Of a stretch of 64,000 nucleotides of DNA, positions 43,260-54,088 are shown piece after piece. Position numbers and translations under genes: made by a program. The stretch lies in contig OY744469.1 of assembly GCA_963556145.1 (NCBI GenBank), positions 1,922,001 through 1,986,000 of the forward strand, given 5' to 3'. The DNA is from Hygrocybe punicea. Taxonomy: Eukaryota > Basidiomycota > Agaricomycetes > Agaricales > Hygrophoraceae. Numbering within the stretch: position 1 is the first letter of the stretch; every line of letters begins with the position of its first letter. Under the pieces are notes generated by a model, which saw only the letters and a program-made list of their open reading frames with translations, ran no database searches and had not been told where the DNA came from.

Positions 43260-45030
43260 ATGTTCTTACCTCAGCTCCTTACGCTCATCCTTGCGCCGAC
43301 GTTGGCTTCCGCTGCTATTTTCCCTTCGGGAACGGTCGTTAAATCCCTGGACGCCAAAGGGTTCCAGAAGGCCATGAAAGAGAACGTGAGTGTGCTCGTT
43401 GTCGTTCGATCTTAGGAAATTTGCTTAAAAAGTGTTTATTAATCAGAGAGCGAGCCTTGTTGCATTTGTCGCGCCTTGGTGTGGTGTAAAGTCACTATTA
43501 CCTTTGCCCGGCGACTTTTACAGCTCAACTATTATGATTGTATTTCACAGCATTGCCGAGGGATGGCTCCTGAGTATAGCAAGGCTGCTAAAAGTCTAGA
43601 TCCATTGGTTCCCTTTTATGCAGTTGATTGTGACGAGAATAAAAGTTTATGCGCTGAACAGGTAATTAATTATTCACCCTGGATTGGTATACTCATTTCT
43701 CAATTGTCTCAGGGTGTTGAAGGCTTCCCAACCGTCAAGGTTTAGAATCTCAATTAGTCGGGGCTGCGCAGATTTTTACTGATGATATAGCTATTCCCTC
43801 GGGGCGGTAAAAAAAATCCAGTGCTGTATACTGGGGAGCGGACCGCAAGTGCTTTCATCGATTACGTATCACGACGTATTCCCAACAAGGTCGAGAAGCT
43901 TTCCGAACTGGACAACATTCTCACTTGGGTCAACGATGTTCGTTAAACTCTATATATCTCAAGCCTCTCCAGCGTCCTCTGACGTCCAGTCTGGATTAAT
44001 AGGAAGTCGATCAACATCGAGTCCTGCTCCTCACAAAAGAGAAAAAGATTCCTATTATGTGGAAAGTTCTTGACAACAAGTACAACAAACTCAAGTTCGG
44101 TATCCATCGCGACAGCAATGGTGTGACTGCTGTGATGTTGGGTGTGGGCGAAATCAACACCGGGTCAAAGATCCTCGTCTACCCTGCTGGCTCAACGGAA
44201 CCAGCTCGCTATGAAGGTGTGCACAGTCTTTATCCAATACCGCGTTGATCACCCAATATACTTTCCATACAGGTGCTACCAAACATGATCCCTTGTCTCG
44301 GTTCTTCGACTCAGTCCTCGACGGTACAGCGGAGCTCAAATTCCTCGGCCACTCAGCCAAAACAGAAGAAACGGAGACACCCAATATAATAGTCGAGCAA
44401 ACGGGGTCCAACGAGGAGCCCACCGTTCCTGTTGATAGCCAACAGGCTAGCTTTTCAGACTTCGTCGACAATATCCGCGACGTGCCTCGATACGAGGCTC
44501 ACATGGTTGACTTTGAGGTCCCGGGTATGGAGCATTCGCCTGCACCAGATTCAGACACGGAACCTGCAATGTCGGAAGGCGGTAGACAGGTAACATCAGA
44601 GGTCGTTACAGAAACAGCCTCCACAGAAGCTACGGAGACTGAGCGGGTCCCAACGCCAGAGCCTGTGCTAGAAACGGCAACGGAGGCGGATCAAACCGCG
44701 TCTACGACGGTTACAACTAGCGTTTCTGAGCGCGTTGCGGCTGATTCTTCGTCGGAGAGCGTAGGAGAGGGACAGGTTGCATCAGAGACAGTGATGGAGA
44801 CCTCCGCCTCGACCACTTCTGCAGCGTCTACTGATCCTGATACCATTTTGGCTTCCTCGTCGGCCGAAAGCGTGGTGCAGGAAGAAATAGCATCGGAAAC
44901 AGTGGAGGACGCTGTTCCAACCTCATCAGCAGCATCCGCCGAACCAGAGCACGTAGTGGCTCCTTCTCAATCAGATGAGGTCGCGTCGGAGACAAAAAAT
45001 GAGGGGGAACGTCCGACTGATGAATTGTAG
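43260..45030 (+). CDS. Protein disulfide isomerase-like thioredoxin protein with Ser/Thr/Glu-rich tail
   Basis: Seven exons (43260-43385, 43447-43485, 43551-43661, 43713-43739, 43791-43937, 44003-44216, 44273-45030). A signal peptide (MFLPQLLTLILAPTLASA) leads to a thioredoxin domain with active site APWCGHC, split by an intron between G and H. VDCDENKSLC and GVEGFPTVKLFPRGG follow. A second globular part (RVLLLTKEKKIPIMWKVL) comes next, then about 230 residues of Ser/Thr/Glu/Val-rich repeats. The protein ends PTDEL, an HDEL-like ER retrieval signal. It should catalyse disulfide formation or exchange in the ER. The N-terminal layout fits the MPD1/P5 branch; the long repetitive tail is unusual. 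Exon 4 is only 27 nt. Confidence 0.88.
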
Positions 45031-45237
45031 AATTCGCTTCTTGATATCCGATGCTACCTCGCAATCTGTTCCAATCTGTCTCTTGGTTATCCGTACAAAG
45101 GATAATTCACAAATGTTCGACGTACATGATATCACGTACGGTTTTACAACTTGAATGGGCAAATGGGAACTGTTATAATAACCTCAAAAATCCAGCTAGC
45201 ATGGCTTCCTCAACGTCACCGTCGCAGGTGCATATTA

Positions 45238-45341
45238 CAGCCGTTTTCAGCGAGTATTGGAATCACGATTTTTGAATGGTGGCTGTGTCTCTCTAAATAA
45301 GGAAGCTGCCGAGAACCCGAACACACATTCGTAGTCCGATA
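45238..45341 (+). repeat. Left TIR of the Tc1/mariner element
   Basis: 104 bp, the inverse of 48164-48267 without a visible mismatch. It lies 49 bp upstream of the cargo start codon, so the cargo promoter must sit mostly in or outside the TIR. Confidence 0.95.
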
Positions 45342-45390
45342 GTATGCAGTAAACTTAGTTTATTTTCCACTGTACTAGTTGTCGCCGACT

Positions 45391-46981
45391 ATGGAAGAAG
45401 AGGATGCAGCATCAAATGCGACCTCTGAAGCGGACGAAAATCCGCCAGCACAACGGCCTCCTCAAGAGTTCTCACTCCAACTTGTCTACTATATACCGAC
45501 TAAAGGGAAACGGGGAAACAAGGGGGCAAAGAAGGAGATTCGAGGCAAGGATCTTCACTTCACATGTACCGGCATGAATTATCTCGACTTCCTGAAAGCT
45601 CTCCTCAAGCGCTATGGAGAGTCAAAATACAAAATCACCACAACACAACGTTTTGCGTTCAAGCTCTACCACCCGGGGAGATCGTGCGTCTTTTTTTTTA
45701 CACACTCATCAGTACTAATCTTGTAATCAGGAAAACCGATGTGCTGGATATCGATTGTGAGAGCGAATATCGTGAGATGGTCAAGAAGCTGCATACCTTC
45801 AAATGGAAGAAGGTCAACATCATCTTCGACATGGAAGAGATCAAAAAGCGGTGCCTTGCTAGTGCAGTGGTAGGTATTTGCCCTCAATCCCTGCTTTCTA
45901 CTGATCATTTTTCTAGGATGAGAATGGGTCAGAGGATGAAAACAACGACGCCGAGGCATCAGGACTTACAGCGGAACTATCTGAATTAGATCGGAATCTT
46001 GCACGAATCCGGGTCCTACTCGAAAACAAGTACATCAATGACCATGACAATTGTTACACATATGTGTGCGCAGATGGATCCAAACTTCGACTCACTCCAT
46101 TTATGATGCGCGAGTGGGCACTTGCGATCGTGAGTTCAATGTTTACGAATTTGGTGCAAGGCTGATATCCATCTCAGCATGAGGGAAAGGCAATGGTTCT
46201 TGAGCCACCCGGCACACAAATGTTTGATCAAGCCTACCGGGGCACTCCTTGCAATCAGATCACAAAGGATTTAGTCAAACCGACGGACAGTCCAAGTCCC
46301 ACCAAGCCAACCTCAGATCTCGCTGCAGTAGCGCAAATTATTTCATCCCTCACACAAGCCATACGACCTGGCCCCTCTTCCCAAGACACCCCAGTAAAAG
46401 CTGTGTTGCAAACGACAAAGCCATCATCTCCACCACTCACACACAGCCCTTCTGATATCCGCCACTTTCTCAACTACGCAGAGGAGAGATTAGGTGTCGA
46501 GGGTGCCTCAAATTACGCTATACCTCTACAGCTCAAGCGCTATGGCCCAGATATACTACCCGACGTTGCGCTCAGTGATCTTACAGCTGCAGATGTTGGG
46601 ATACCCCCTGGTGATGCACTTCGGCTCAAACGAGGCAGCAGTGACTGGTGGAACCACATGGCAAAACGTCAGCGAGAGGCAGAGAAATCTACCGGCCAGT
46701 CTGGCCCAGATGCAACCAATTCTTGGGACAGTCCGCAACCAGCAAAACGGCACCACAGTGGATCGGGGATAAACGCCGAGGAACCTGTTAGGTATGAGAT
46801 GCGATGGCCTGACGGGGGCGGTCAGCGTTTTTATGGTCCACGTATGGTGCGAGGAAATAGGTCAGCTCATGAAGATCTTGTTTGGTACTTCTGCGAGGCT
46901 CGTAATGATTGGTATCCAATTCCCCCCGGCTTCGTTGCACCTCATCCAAGTGGTCAAATTGATGATGATCCGTTTGCGTAG
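45391..46981 (+). CDS. Cargo gene of the Tc1/mariner element: PB1-like plus SAM-like protein
   Basis: Four exons: 45391 to about 45683, 45731 to about 45870, about 45918-46129, and about 46179-46981. Start chosen at ATG 45391 (MEEEDAASN). Residues about 25-150 have a ubiquitin/PB1-like pattern: LQLVYYIPTKGKRG, LHFTCTGMNYLDFLKALL, RFAFKLYHPG, VNIIFDMEEIKK. An acidic segment and a helix (LSELDRNLARIRVLLENKY) follow. The last exon has a SAM-like repeat (DIRHFLNYAEERLGV, YGPDILPDVALSDL, GDALRLKRGSSDWW) and an aromatic C-terminus. No catalytic motif was seen. I recall similar multicopy Agaricomycete hypothetical proteins, but cannot verify this. Its place inside the TIRs marks it as transposon cargo or a second element gene. 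Confidence 0.75.
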
Positions 46982-47070
46982 TTATACTCATTAGATAGTG
47001 GTTTTTTTATGCTCAAATATATCCAGTTTTGTCACCGTCATAAATTGGAAAGCAAAAGTACAAAACAATG

Positions 47071-48130
47071 CTAGATATAACCACTATTGCGGAACCACCC
47101 TGCAGCCATGGAAGAAGTTATTGTATTACATGCCTCTACTATATTGTACAGCCCTTCAGTTCCATCATGAGACCGATGGCGGCGGAGCCAGGATTTGATC
47201 GAGGAGAACGTATGTTCAATTGGGTTGAAGTCTGGCGAATACGGCGGAAGGAAGACAAGTTTACATACTAGATAATAGAAAAATGTTAGCATAACAACGA
47301 AGAGCGTAGTGGAGGTACCTACATGCTTGATCTTCAACGAGTTCCCGAATTTCTTCTGCGTGGTGTGTGTTACAGTTGTCAAGTACAAGTACACTTCGAG
47401 GGCCAGGAAAAGGATTGGTGAGAGGGATCTAACATTCATCAGTCTCAAAATAATCCATAAAATCTCAGGGACTTACCACGAATTCGGTCAGGAATTGCAT
47501 GAAGCGAGCTGAGGTCACAGAGCCTTGTATGATGTCGTATGTGATGATACCACCCAGCGTGAGGACAGGGAGTATGGTATATCGTTTGCCACGGACAAAC
47601 TGTTGGCGCTGCACACATCGACTTCCCGCCTTTTCCCAACCTGAACGGCGAGCAATCGTCCGCCTATCCACCGCTGATTCGTCTGTAAACATCAACATAT
47701 CTGGGTTGGTGATGATTTGGCCGATGTAGTTCATGTATGCAGCACGACGAACGCGATCCCGTTCGATAGCTACTCGGGAGACCTTCTTGTTGGTATAGTC
47801 AATACGGTGTAGTGTGCGTGTGAGGGTTGGCAGGGATACTGATATCTTCCTTTGACGATAAAGATGGTCTTGGATCTCGTCTAGGAACAGTGTTGGGTGT
47901 TGGTGAAGTAGGGAGACAATGAATTTGACATCAGGAATTGTGAGTTTGCGTCGGCGTTGAACGCGATGAGGATTGAAGCAAAGGCCGTATTTTTGATGGA
48001 ATTGGAGAGCATGGTAAGCAGTGGACTTCCGGAGACCAAGAACTTTGCAGATTACATTGAGAGACATGCCCTGCTGGTGGTACAGGATGGGGACACGGTC
48101 CTTGAGGGCTTGGGGGACATGCTTGGGCAT
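47071..48130 (-). CDS. Tc1/mariner transposase
   Basis: Exons 48130-47477, 47428-47323 and 47267-47071 give 318 residues. The N-terminal paired helix-turn-helix (LKDRVPILYHQQGMSLNVI, RKSTAYHALQ) binds TIRs. The DDE_3 core shows MFTDESAVD, VLVLDNCNTHH and PPYSPDFNPIEHTFS, with about 35 residues between the second and third acidic residues. All three acidic residues are present, introns are canonical and no lesion is seen. It should catalyse cut-and-paste at TA. It converges with the cargo gene, with stops 90 bp apart. Confidence 0.92.
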
Positions 48131-48163
48131 GGCAAGCGACGAGCGATAAAGTTTGTTATTCCG

Positions 48164-48267
48164 TATCGGACTACGAATGTGTGTTCGGGTTCTCGGCAGC
48201 TTCCTTATTTAGAGAGACACAGCCACCATTCAAAAATCGTGATTCCAATACTCGCTGAAAACGGCTG
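48164..48267 (-). repeat. Right TIR of the Tc1/mariner element
   Basis: Inverse of 45238-45341. The transposase start codon lies 34 bp inside it. Confidence 0.95.
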
Positions 48268-48269
48268 TA

Positions 48270-49510
48270 AGTTCACGACTAATTGTGCATGTTGGAATCT
48301 CCTGTCCCCACCCTGGCATTGTATCCATCCGGCATCAAAGGTCATGGTGATATCTTAAAGTAACATGTCCAATGCCCCAAGCGGTTTCGTTCCTGATACA
48401 TGAGAAGGAGCTCACTCAACTCACCATGTCCTTCAAGGCTTCAACGGTTATACTGTTACAATGGCTTTTCCTCGATTTTCCCACTGCCAGCATTGCCCCG
48501 GGGATTGTTCTGATGAGACAGACAGACGAGCCACCTACGCTCAACCAACAGGTCAATGCAGTGTACTATGTATCGGTGTCTCAAGAAACTGACAGTTTGC
48601 ATATCCAGTGGAGGCTCATCCCTGTCGCGGAGGGCAATAACCTTTCCACCAAATGCTGCGGTTCATTGATCTTGCCATACTTTCCTGTCCTATAACAGGG
48701 TGCACCAGTCATTGGTAGCCCTGTTTCCTGCCTTGGGAACTTGTTCTTGTTGGTTCTTGGGTTTCTGGGAACGACGCTTTCTTGTATGTTCATGTTGGAT
48801 TGTGTATTCTGGGTCTGGTCATCATTTGACTGTTGGCAATATTGACGGTGTAAAGGCACCCTTGTTTGAGGTGCCTCCACCGAGCCCACGAGTCGGGCCA
48901 CGACCCATGTTTGCTCTTCTTTTCTCCTTCAGAGCCTCCCTGTTTACTCACCGGGAGGTACCAGGTTGCGCTTGCTGCTCTTGATGCTAAAATATCGCCC
49001 ATCAGTGGCAGCAGCATGAAATATGGCCCACGAGGCAGCTTTTTTTTGCGATGGATCATGATCAGAAGGTGACATATATTAACCGCACATGCTGCTCCGT
49101 TTGGTTGATAAGTTTATGCTCTTTTCACCCGAAGACATCTGCAAGTCAACCTGAGTCAAACACATGGTGCGGGTCGGAGAGCTTGAACACTTTGTGGTCT
49201 ATGCACTAACTGATTTAGGCCATAAAACATGTACGAACTTGTTCAACCCCTTTGCACTGGCAGGCGTTCAAGTTTACGACTTAGTGTATGTTATTTAGGC
49301 AGCGCCTTCCAGCAAGCAGCAGAGCTGGCGCCATGAAACCGCGGGTGACTGTGATATATGGCTTCTTATTTTACCCAAGGCTCCGACCATTATATATACT
49401 TTGTTCACCTGCATCAGTCGTCTACCTAGCTGGCAGAGCGTCATTACCGACGCCTAGTAATATCAGGCAGCAAGAATAAAATCCACGAGCTTGCCAAGAA
49501 AGCTGGGCCA
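48270..49510. other. Interval without a confident gene
   Basis: A plus-strand frame from 48426 (MSFKASTVILLQWLFLD) has a signal-peptide-like start and stops at 48695, but has no partner exon. Overlapping minus-strand frames (48581-49059) have no protein character. The remainder up to the F-box gene 3' end is featureless. Confidence 0.4.
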
Positions 49511-50835
49511 CTACAATTCATAATTGCGCCAGTCATCCTGAAAATTGAAAACGGGTTCAAGTCGGGCATGCTCCCGTAGCCAGATGATATCCACGTCTTC
49601 CTTGCCCCACAGCAGGCTAACACGTAGTTGCACCTTGCGAATCGGTTTGTCCATGCTGAGCCGAGCCGACACAAATTTGCGGACTAGTTGGACTGTAACT
49701 CCATCCAAAGAAACTATGCGTAGACGAGGCCAAAGTAACAGTTGTGTTGGCGCTTGTTTGTCGTGCTTCACCAAGACCTTCAGAACAACGTCGGCCTCGG
49801 AGTCCATGAGAACAAGATTCTCCACAGCTGGGAACGACCGTATGATGGTTAATGCTTGTTCGGAGGATTGCACCACCGGAGTGATTTTACACGAGGGAAA
49901 CGGAATTCCCCGTTACGCAGGTTATTCAAAAAGCTGGAGAGGATTTCTGTCGTCAAGAAATCAATGGATAGGCGCTGGAGAGTCGTTGTGGGGAACATGG
50001 CACAGACAGCGGAAACACAATGCCGTGAAATATTTATGCATGCATCGTAGTCCTCCGCTGCATTGATTCTCAGGGTTTTGAGGGATGGCGAACTGAGAGC
50101 CGCCACAGCTTGCATTGGGGGGACACGCATGACTTCTCCAATAAGGTCAAGGTTCACCAAAGAATCCATAGCGGCGAGAAGTTGGCGGAATTGTGGATAT
50201 GACAGCAGCGGTGGATTTCCTGGAAGGAAGTCATACTGGAAAGTCGTCACAGTATTGAGGGTGCTAGGGAAACAAACCGTTGTGCACAGGTGCAGGGATT
50301 TCAATGCAGGTGTACCCCCTGTAAAGATTGTCGCCACTGGAGCGTTCTTGACATAGCCAAGGCAGACAATGTCAAGTTGTCGGAGACGTGGCGCGCGCAA
50401 ATCGCGGAAAGGTGGGATGATTTTGTAGAATTTGTTCGTGTTATAGTTATATTCATAATAGATCCTGAGCACCTGCCAACGGTTCACCTGAGTAAGGAGT
50501 CTGTCAAATTTTCGTCGCCCTATCAGGTCGTTGATGTGTATATCTAAGCCACAATCCTGAGATCTCTCGAGGAACAAGTCAAGGATGGACGATGATGATA
50601 AGACTGTCCCGCTGATTGTTGTCCAGAGTATTGGCGAATGGAGTATGAGCGGCCGCAAATCGGAGCAGAGTCGGGAGAGTCGGATCGGAAGGGGTGGCTT
50701 GCGCTGGAAGCGGCCCTCCGCCTCCAAAGTGATGCCAGTTTGAAATATTTGGAGTAGGACATCAGCAGGAACAGACAAGAAATGTGATCTCTTGGCGTCT
50801 GCTTGGAAATGGATGCCATTCAGAGACATGTTCAT
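49511..50835 (-). pseudogene. F-box / leucine-rich-type protein, one frameshift
   Basis: An F-box occupies the start (FLSVPADVLLQIFQTG, LPIRLSRLCSDLRPLILHSPILWTTI). Leucine-rich, LRR-like sequence follows (LRAPRLRQLDIVCLGY, ALKSLHLCTTVCF, LVNLDLIGEV, SLKTLRINAAED), as in the expanded F-box families of mushrooms. F-box proteins bind SKP1 in SCF ubiquitin ligases and choose substrates with the LRR part. At about 49880-49895 the frame shifts by one base. The tail (SSEQALTIIRSFPAVENLVL to VFNFQDDWRNYEL) continues to 49511 in another frame. It may start at its own ATG (50835) or be spliced onto the chromodomain gene upstream. Confidence 0.75.
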
Positions 50836-51609
50836 GAATGAGCACGTTGTACTTACTGCTCGTTATAGCCGGTATCATGCTTTTCAAAACTACTGGATTC
50901 CGTTCTTTTATACTTCCAATGCCAACCAGCGCTTCACCACTCGCATCCGGGAGAGCCACCTTGCCCTTGTCTGTGACCGGAGAACCGCCTTGCTGCAGTT
51001 CCGCAAGTGGTTCCATAGTCGGCACTTTGTTCTCCGTCTCCGCTTTCTTGCGTTTGGACGTTCCATCTGTCACCAAGATGGGAATCAACAAAGTGGGGCT
51101 CTATGGGGCTTACATACAGGGCGAGTCCACAGGTAACACTTCCTCTCCTACTGTGAACAAGGAAGGGTCATTGATATCTCGTCCCTCGGTGTCAACACGT
51201 TCCCAGAATCTAGTCAATATATGTTCAGAACCTTCGAATGATTTGGGTGGTTCCCATCTGAAATAGGGATGTATCCAGTTGGTACTTAGAGGTTACGGAC
51301 AAGATGCGCAGGCGGTACACACGTGTTGTCTGCATAACCATATCCCTTCCACTCATGATAAGTCCCGTCAGTTTCGGTGCACGAAAGTTTGATTATTGAC
51401 ACTGGCATACCTTGACGAGATATTCCTAAGACAAACATTATATAACGCATCTGGCAAAAAAAAAAAAACGCGTCGTACCCAATTCATTTTCTTCCCCTTG
51501 ATAGAGTTGACGCGTGCCTGCACAATGGACTCTGTAACATGATTCCAGACGGGTGTCAATGCTCTATACGGCAAGTACACGCACCGCCCTCGTACTCCTC
51601 GTCATCCAT
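50762..51609 (-). CDS. Chromodomain (HP1-like) protein with micro-exons
   Basis: Exons 51609-51585, 51531-51479, 51425-51411, 51351-51323, 51257-51118 and 51066 onward read in one frame. The chromodomain is complete: DEEYEGESIVQARV, then EYLVKWKGYGYADNTWEPP, then SFEGSEHILTRFWERV. Exon 3 is 15 nt and encodes exactly EYLVK; exon 4 is 29 nt. Chromodomains bind methylated lysine on histone H3, and the aromatic cage positions (Y, W, W/Y) are present. A basic patch (GTSKRKKAE) and linker follow. The last exon either ends at 50762 or uses a perfect gtaagt donor at 50856 to join the F-box gene. No chromoshadow domain was recognised. Confidence 0.75.
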
Positions 51610-51837
51610 TTACGTATATAATTACATAAATTCCATTTGGCCAGATCCACGCTGTTCAAGCCAATGAACTCTTCTTTTCATCCAGTCCACACACAGAGAG
51701 TAAACAGCAAAAGGTTTGGCACTCACCTACCGGTGCAAAGTGTCCGAGTCATCTCGGCGATCCACGTGATTAGATTTATATAAGCTCACATCCACTCTTT
51801 TGAGTTCACTTTTCACTTCAACCTTCACCGCTTCAGC
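51610..51837. promoter_or_regulatory. Divergent upstream region with TATA box
   Basis: TTTATATAAG at 51776-51785 is a TATA box about 55 bp upstream of ATG 51838. It is followed by a pyrimidine-rich stretch (TTTTCACTTCAACC) typical of fungal transcription starts. The chromodomain gene starts on the other side. Confidence 0.6.
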
Positions 51838-52356
51838 ATGGGCATACAACATATTGCAAGAGTTAGCTGGGGATTTATCCTCGACCACCGAGACGTTAAA
51901 CGTGTGATTCAAGTTATCGAGGAGCAGAGGAAGCTTCAGGGCAAGGAGTCAATTGTCAGTGCCCCTGACCCAGAAGAGGGCGACGCCGGCGAGTGGTGGG
52001 AGTACCTCGAAGATATATTCTCCGTCGTCACTTCCGAAAAATTCAACGTCTCCATCGATCTCGACAATGACGATAACAAGATAACAGTCTCGATTTTCTA
52101 CAAAAAATGCCTCGGGAGGGTTGAAAGATGGGGTTCTGACTGTAAGTTTGTTCTCGATAGCTTCAGTCTCTCCCGGCCTGATGGTCCCGTAGCCGGGATG
52201 TGCGTTCAGGGTTTGGGAGCTGGATTAGATGCCAAACTAGACGCCATCAAAGCCGACGGCAGCAAAGATCTCGAGGAGATCAAGGAGCAGCTTCTGTTGA
52301 AGGAGGCAGGAATCACCGTCGAGGGGCAATGTCTTCTCATTCTTGACGCCATGTAA
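51838..52356 (+). CDS. Intronless hypothetical protein, 172 aa
   Basis: A single uninterrupted frame with good upstream promoter signals. It begins MGIQHIARVSWGFILDHRD and has an acidic middle (PDPEEGDAGEWWEYLED) and alternating strands (KFNVSIDLDNDDNKITVSI). The end is Lys/Leu-rich (LDAKLDAIKADGSKDLEEI). No domain is recognised and there is no signal peptide or membrane segment. Balanced composition and third-position GC support a real gene. It is probably lineage-specific. Confidence 0.6.
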   Translation: MGIQHIARVSWGFILDHRDVKRVIQVIEEQRKLQGKESIVSAPDPEEGDAGEWWEYLEDIFSVVTSEKFNVSIDLDNDDNKITVSIFYKKCLGRVERWGSDCKFVLDSFSLSRPDGPVAGMCVQGLGAGLDAKLDAIKADGSKDLEEIKEQLLLKEAGITVEGQCLLILDAM

Positions 52357-52899
52357 GCGCGATGTTGTAGTTGACACTCCTAACGAGAAAAATGCTTCCG
52401 GCATAATGTATGCGTCACGAAAATATAGAGAACCAGGAGTGGAAATCAAAACTGTTGCACCCTAACAAGAAGGAATAGACAGGGGATCCAATGAGTGTGC
52501 CAACAGGTGGAGACAACCCGCCAGCCAATAGCGCGATGACGAGGGTTTGAAGGAAGCCAAATCCCTGGCTTTCAGGCCAAGCAAGAACCGCGTACCATAA
52601 CCTGCCAGCCTGGGCCGAGACGAGTCATTTGGCTAAGTTAAAAATGCCTTTTGACCAAGAAGCCGCCGTGACCGCTAGTACAAGAGGTGGCCCAGTCACC
52701 CGCAACGAACAATGCAGTCCCGAAGCCGTCAATAGTATCTCGAATGTGGCGCTAATCGAGGGCAAGCTGCACATAAACCACGGCGCCAATTTGTAGACAG
52801 CGGGTCCTGAGTGCGAAAAGGGTAGCCATAGCTGGATGCTCTGACGATGTTCGCCGAACTGCCCCCAGCATTTACTTCAGCTTCTGGAATCTGTCTTCA

Positions 52900-53820
52900 A
52901 TCAGCATGATTTTGGATCCACAGTGCAATATGACAAGACGGCCAAATCACCCAGCCGCCGACGCCTAAAGCAGGTCATACCAGTTCCAGTATTGTTCCAA
53001 GCTGACCCCGACGGCGAAATCCAAAATTTATGGCCCCATACATTCGCAAGACGATGCTACAAAAAAGATACCTCCTTTCGTATTTGACCAAGCGGCACTG
53101 CGATGGTCTTCGGAAGAGCACGAGAGTGACTCCTCTTTGATTCTGATGCGATTCCAAAGATTGGATAAAGGACTTCCATGAATTACCAAGGAGAATGACG
53201 CCCAGGTTACGTTTACGCCTATCAGATAGAAGGTAAATTCTCGTTTTTTTTTAAATACATATGCTCACTATGACCATCACGCCTCTGACCGCTCTTCATA
53301 GATCGATAAATTCCATATCAAGGTCGTTTAACCAATGTTGACAGGCGCATCGAGCAGTGGGACAAACGGTGTAGATCGAAGGAACCGGATGTCCGTGGTT
53401 GGTGGTCCCGAATAAAGCCAGCGAACTTCCCAACTGCATCCTATTGTTGCAAAAAATGACGGATCCAGGACCGGCGGGTCCGGGGCACCAGTGGCAAGAG
53501 AGGCTTGTGCATTTGGAGCTTGTAGAATTGGTTATCCGCGAGCCCGACCTTTACCCGGGATTTTCGAGTACGAAGTAGTATGCGTTCGAAACCAAAACCC
53601 CTTCCTAGGTGAGGAGAATGGTGAGCCAGCCATGTACGTTCGATCAAAAAACTTCTTGGAGAAAGGTGGTGCCGAGCATAAAGAAATCTTTTCGTTAATC
53701 GCCCGCCAACCTGAAGGCAGGTGAAGATAAGTGGCGCACTCTGGTTCAACCTGCGATAAAAAGGTGGGGTGACTTTGTCGGAATGATAGATCGAGTATCA
53801 AGCTAGTTTCATGTGGGGTA
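52900..53820 (+). pseudogene. Decayed hypothetical gene, several frameshifts
   Basis: Protein-like pieces follow one another in different plus-strand frames: SPSRRRLKQVIPVPVLFQ and DGEIQNLWPHTF (52935-53050), PPFVFDQAALRW (53070-53100), RRIEQWDKRCRSKEPDVRGW (53342-53400), PAGPGHQWQERLVHLELVEL (53460-53550), and NGEPAMYVRSKNFLEKGGAE (53618-53680). Each is good quality, but no splice pattern joins them. This looks like a gene broken by indels. Family not recognised. From 52357 to 52900 only fragments are visible. Confidence 0.5.
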
Positions 53821-54088
53821 ACCAGATGGTTTGGACCTGAGGCTTATTTCCCACTTGTCGGTATTAATGTCGGTATTAATATTGGAAACCGTTTCTTATT
53901 TAGTTAGTGATACGGCAACCTGAGCATGTCCTGGGAGGAGCTAATAGATAGTGAGTCGTGCTTACCATCAAGAGCCTGGATTTTCAAAAATATGTATAAC
54001 CTTTGGCACCTGCGATGTCTAATGCAATTCTTTTCCGCGTGTGACTCAGAGGGAAAGGAACCTTGTTGAAAATTGCTGTCGAACATAT
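53821..54088. other. Short intergenic space
   Basis: Contains a small tandem repeat GTCGGTATTAAT (53857-53880). Nothing else is supported. Confidence 0.5.

Larger units (their letters stand above)
45238..48267 (-). mobile_element. Tc1/mariner element with 104-bp TIRs and a cargo gene, 3,030 bp
   Basis: Terminal inverted repeats 45238-45341 and 48164-48267 appear identical. They start CAGCCGTTTTCAGCGAG and are flanked by TA on both sides (45236-37, 48268-69). A minus-strand transposase (47071-48130) and a second, plus-strand gene (45391-46981) fill the interior, tail to tail. Identical long TIRs and an intact transposase indicate recent movement. It landed about 200 bp downstream of the PDI gene. 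Confidence 0.92.
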
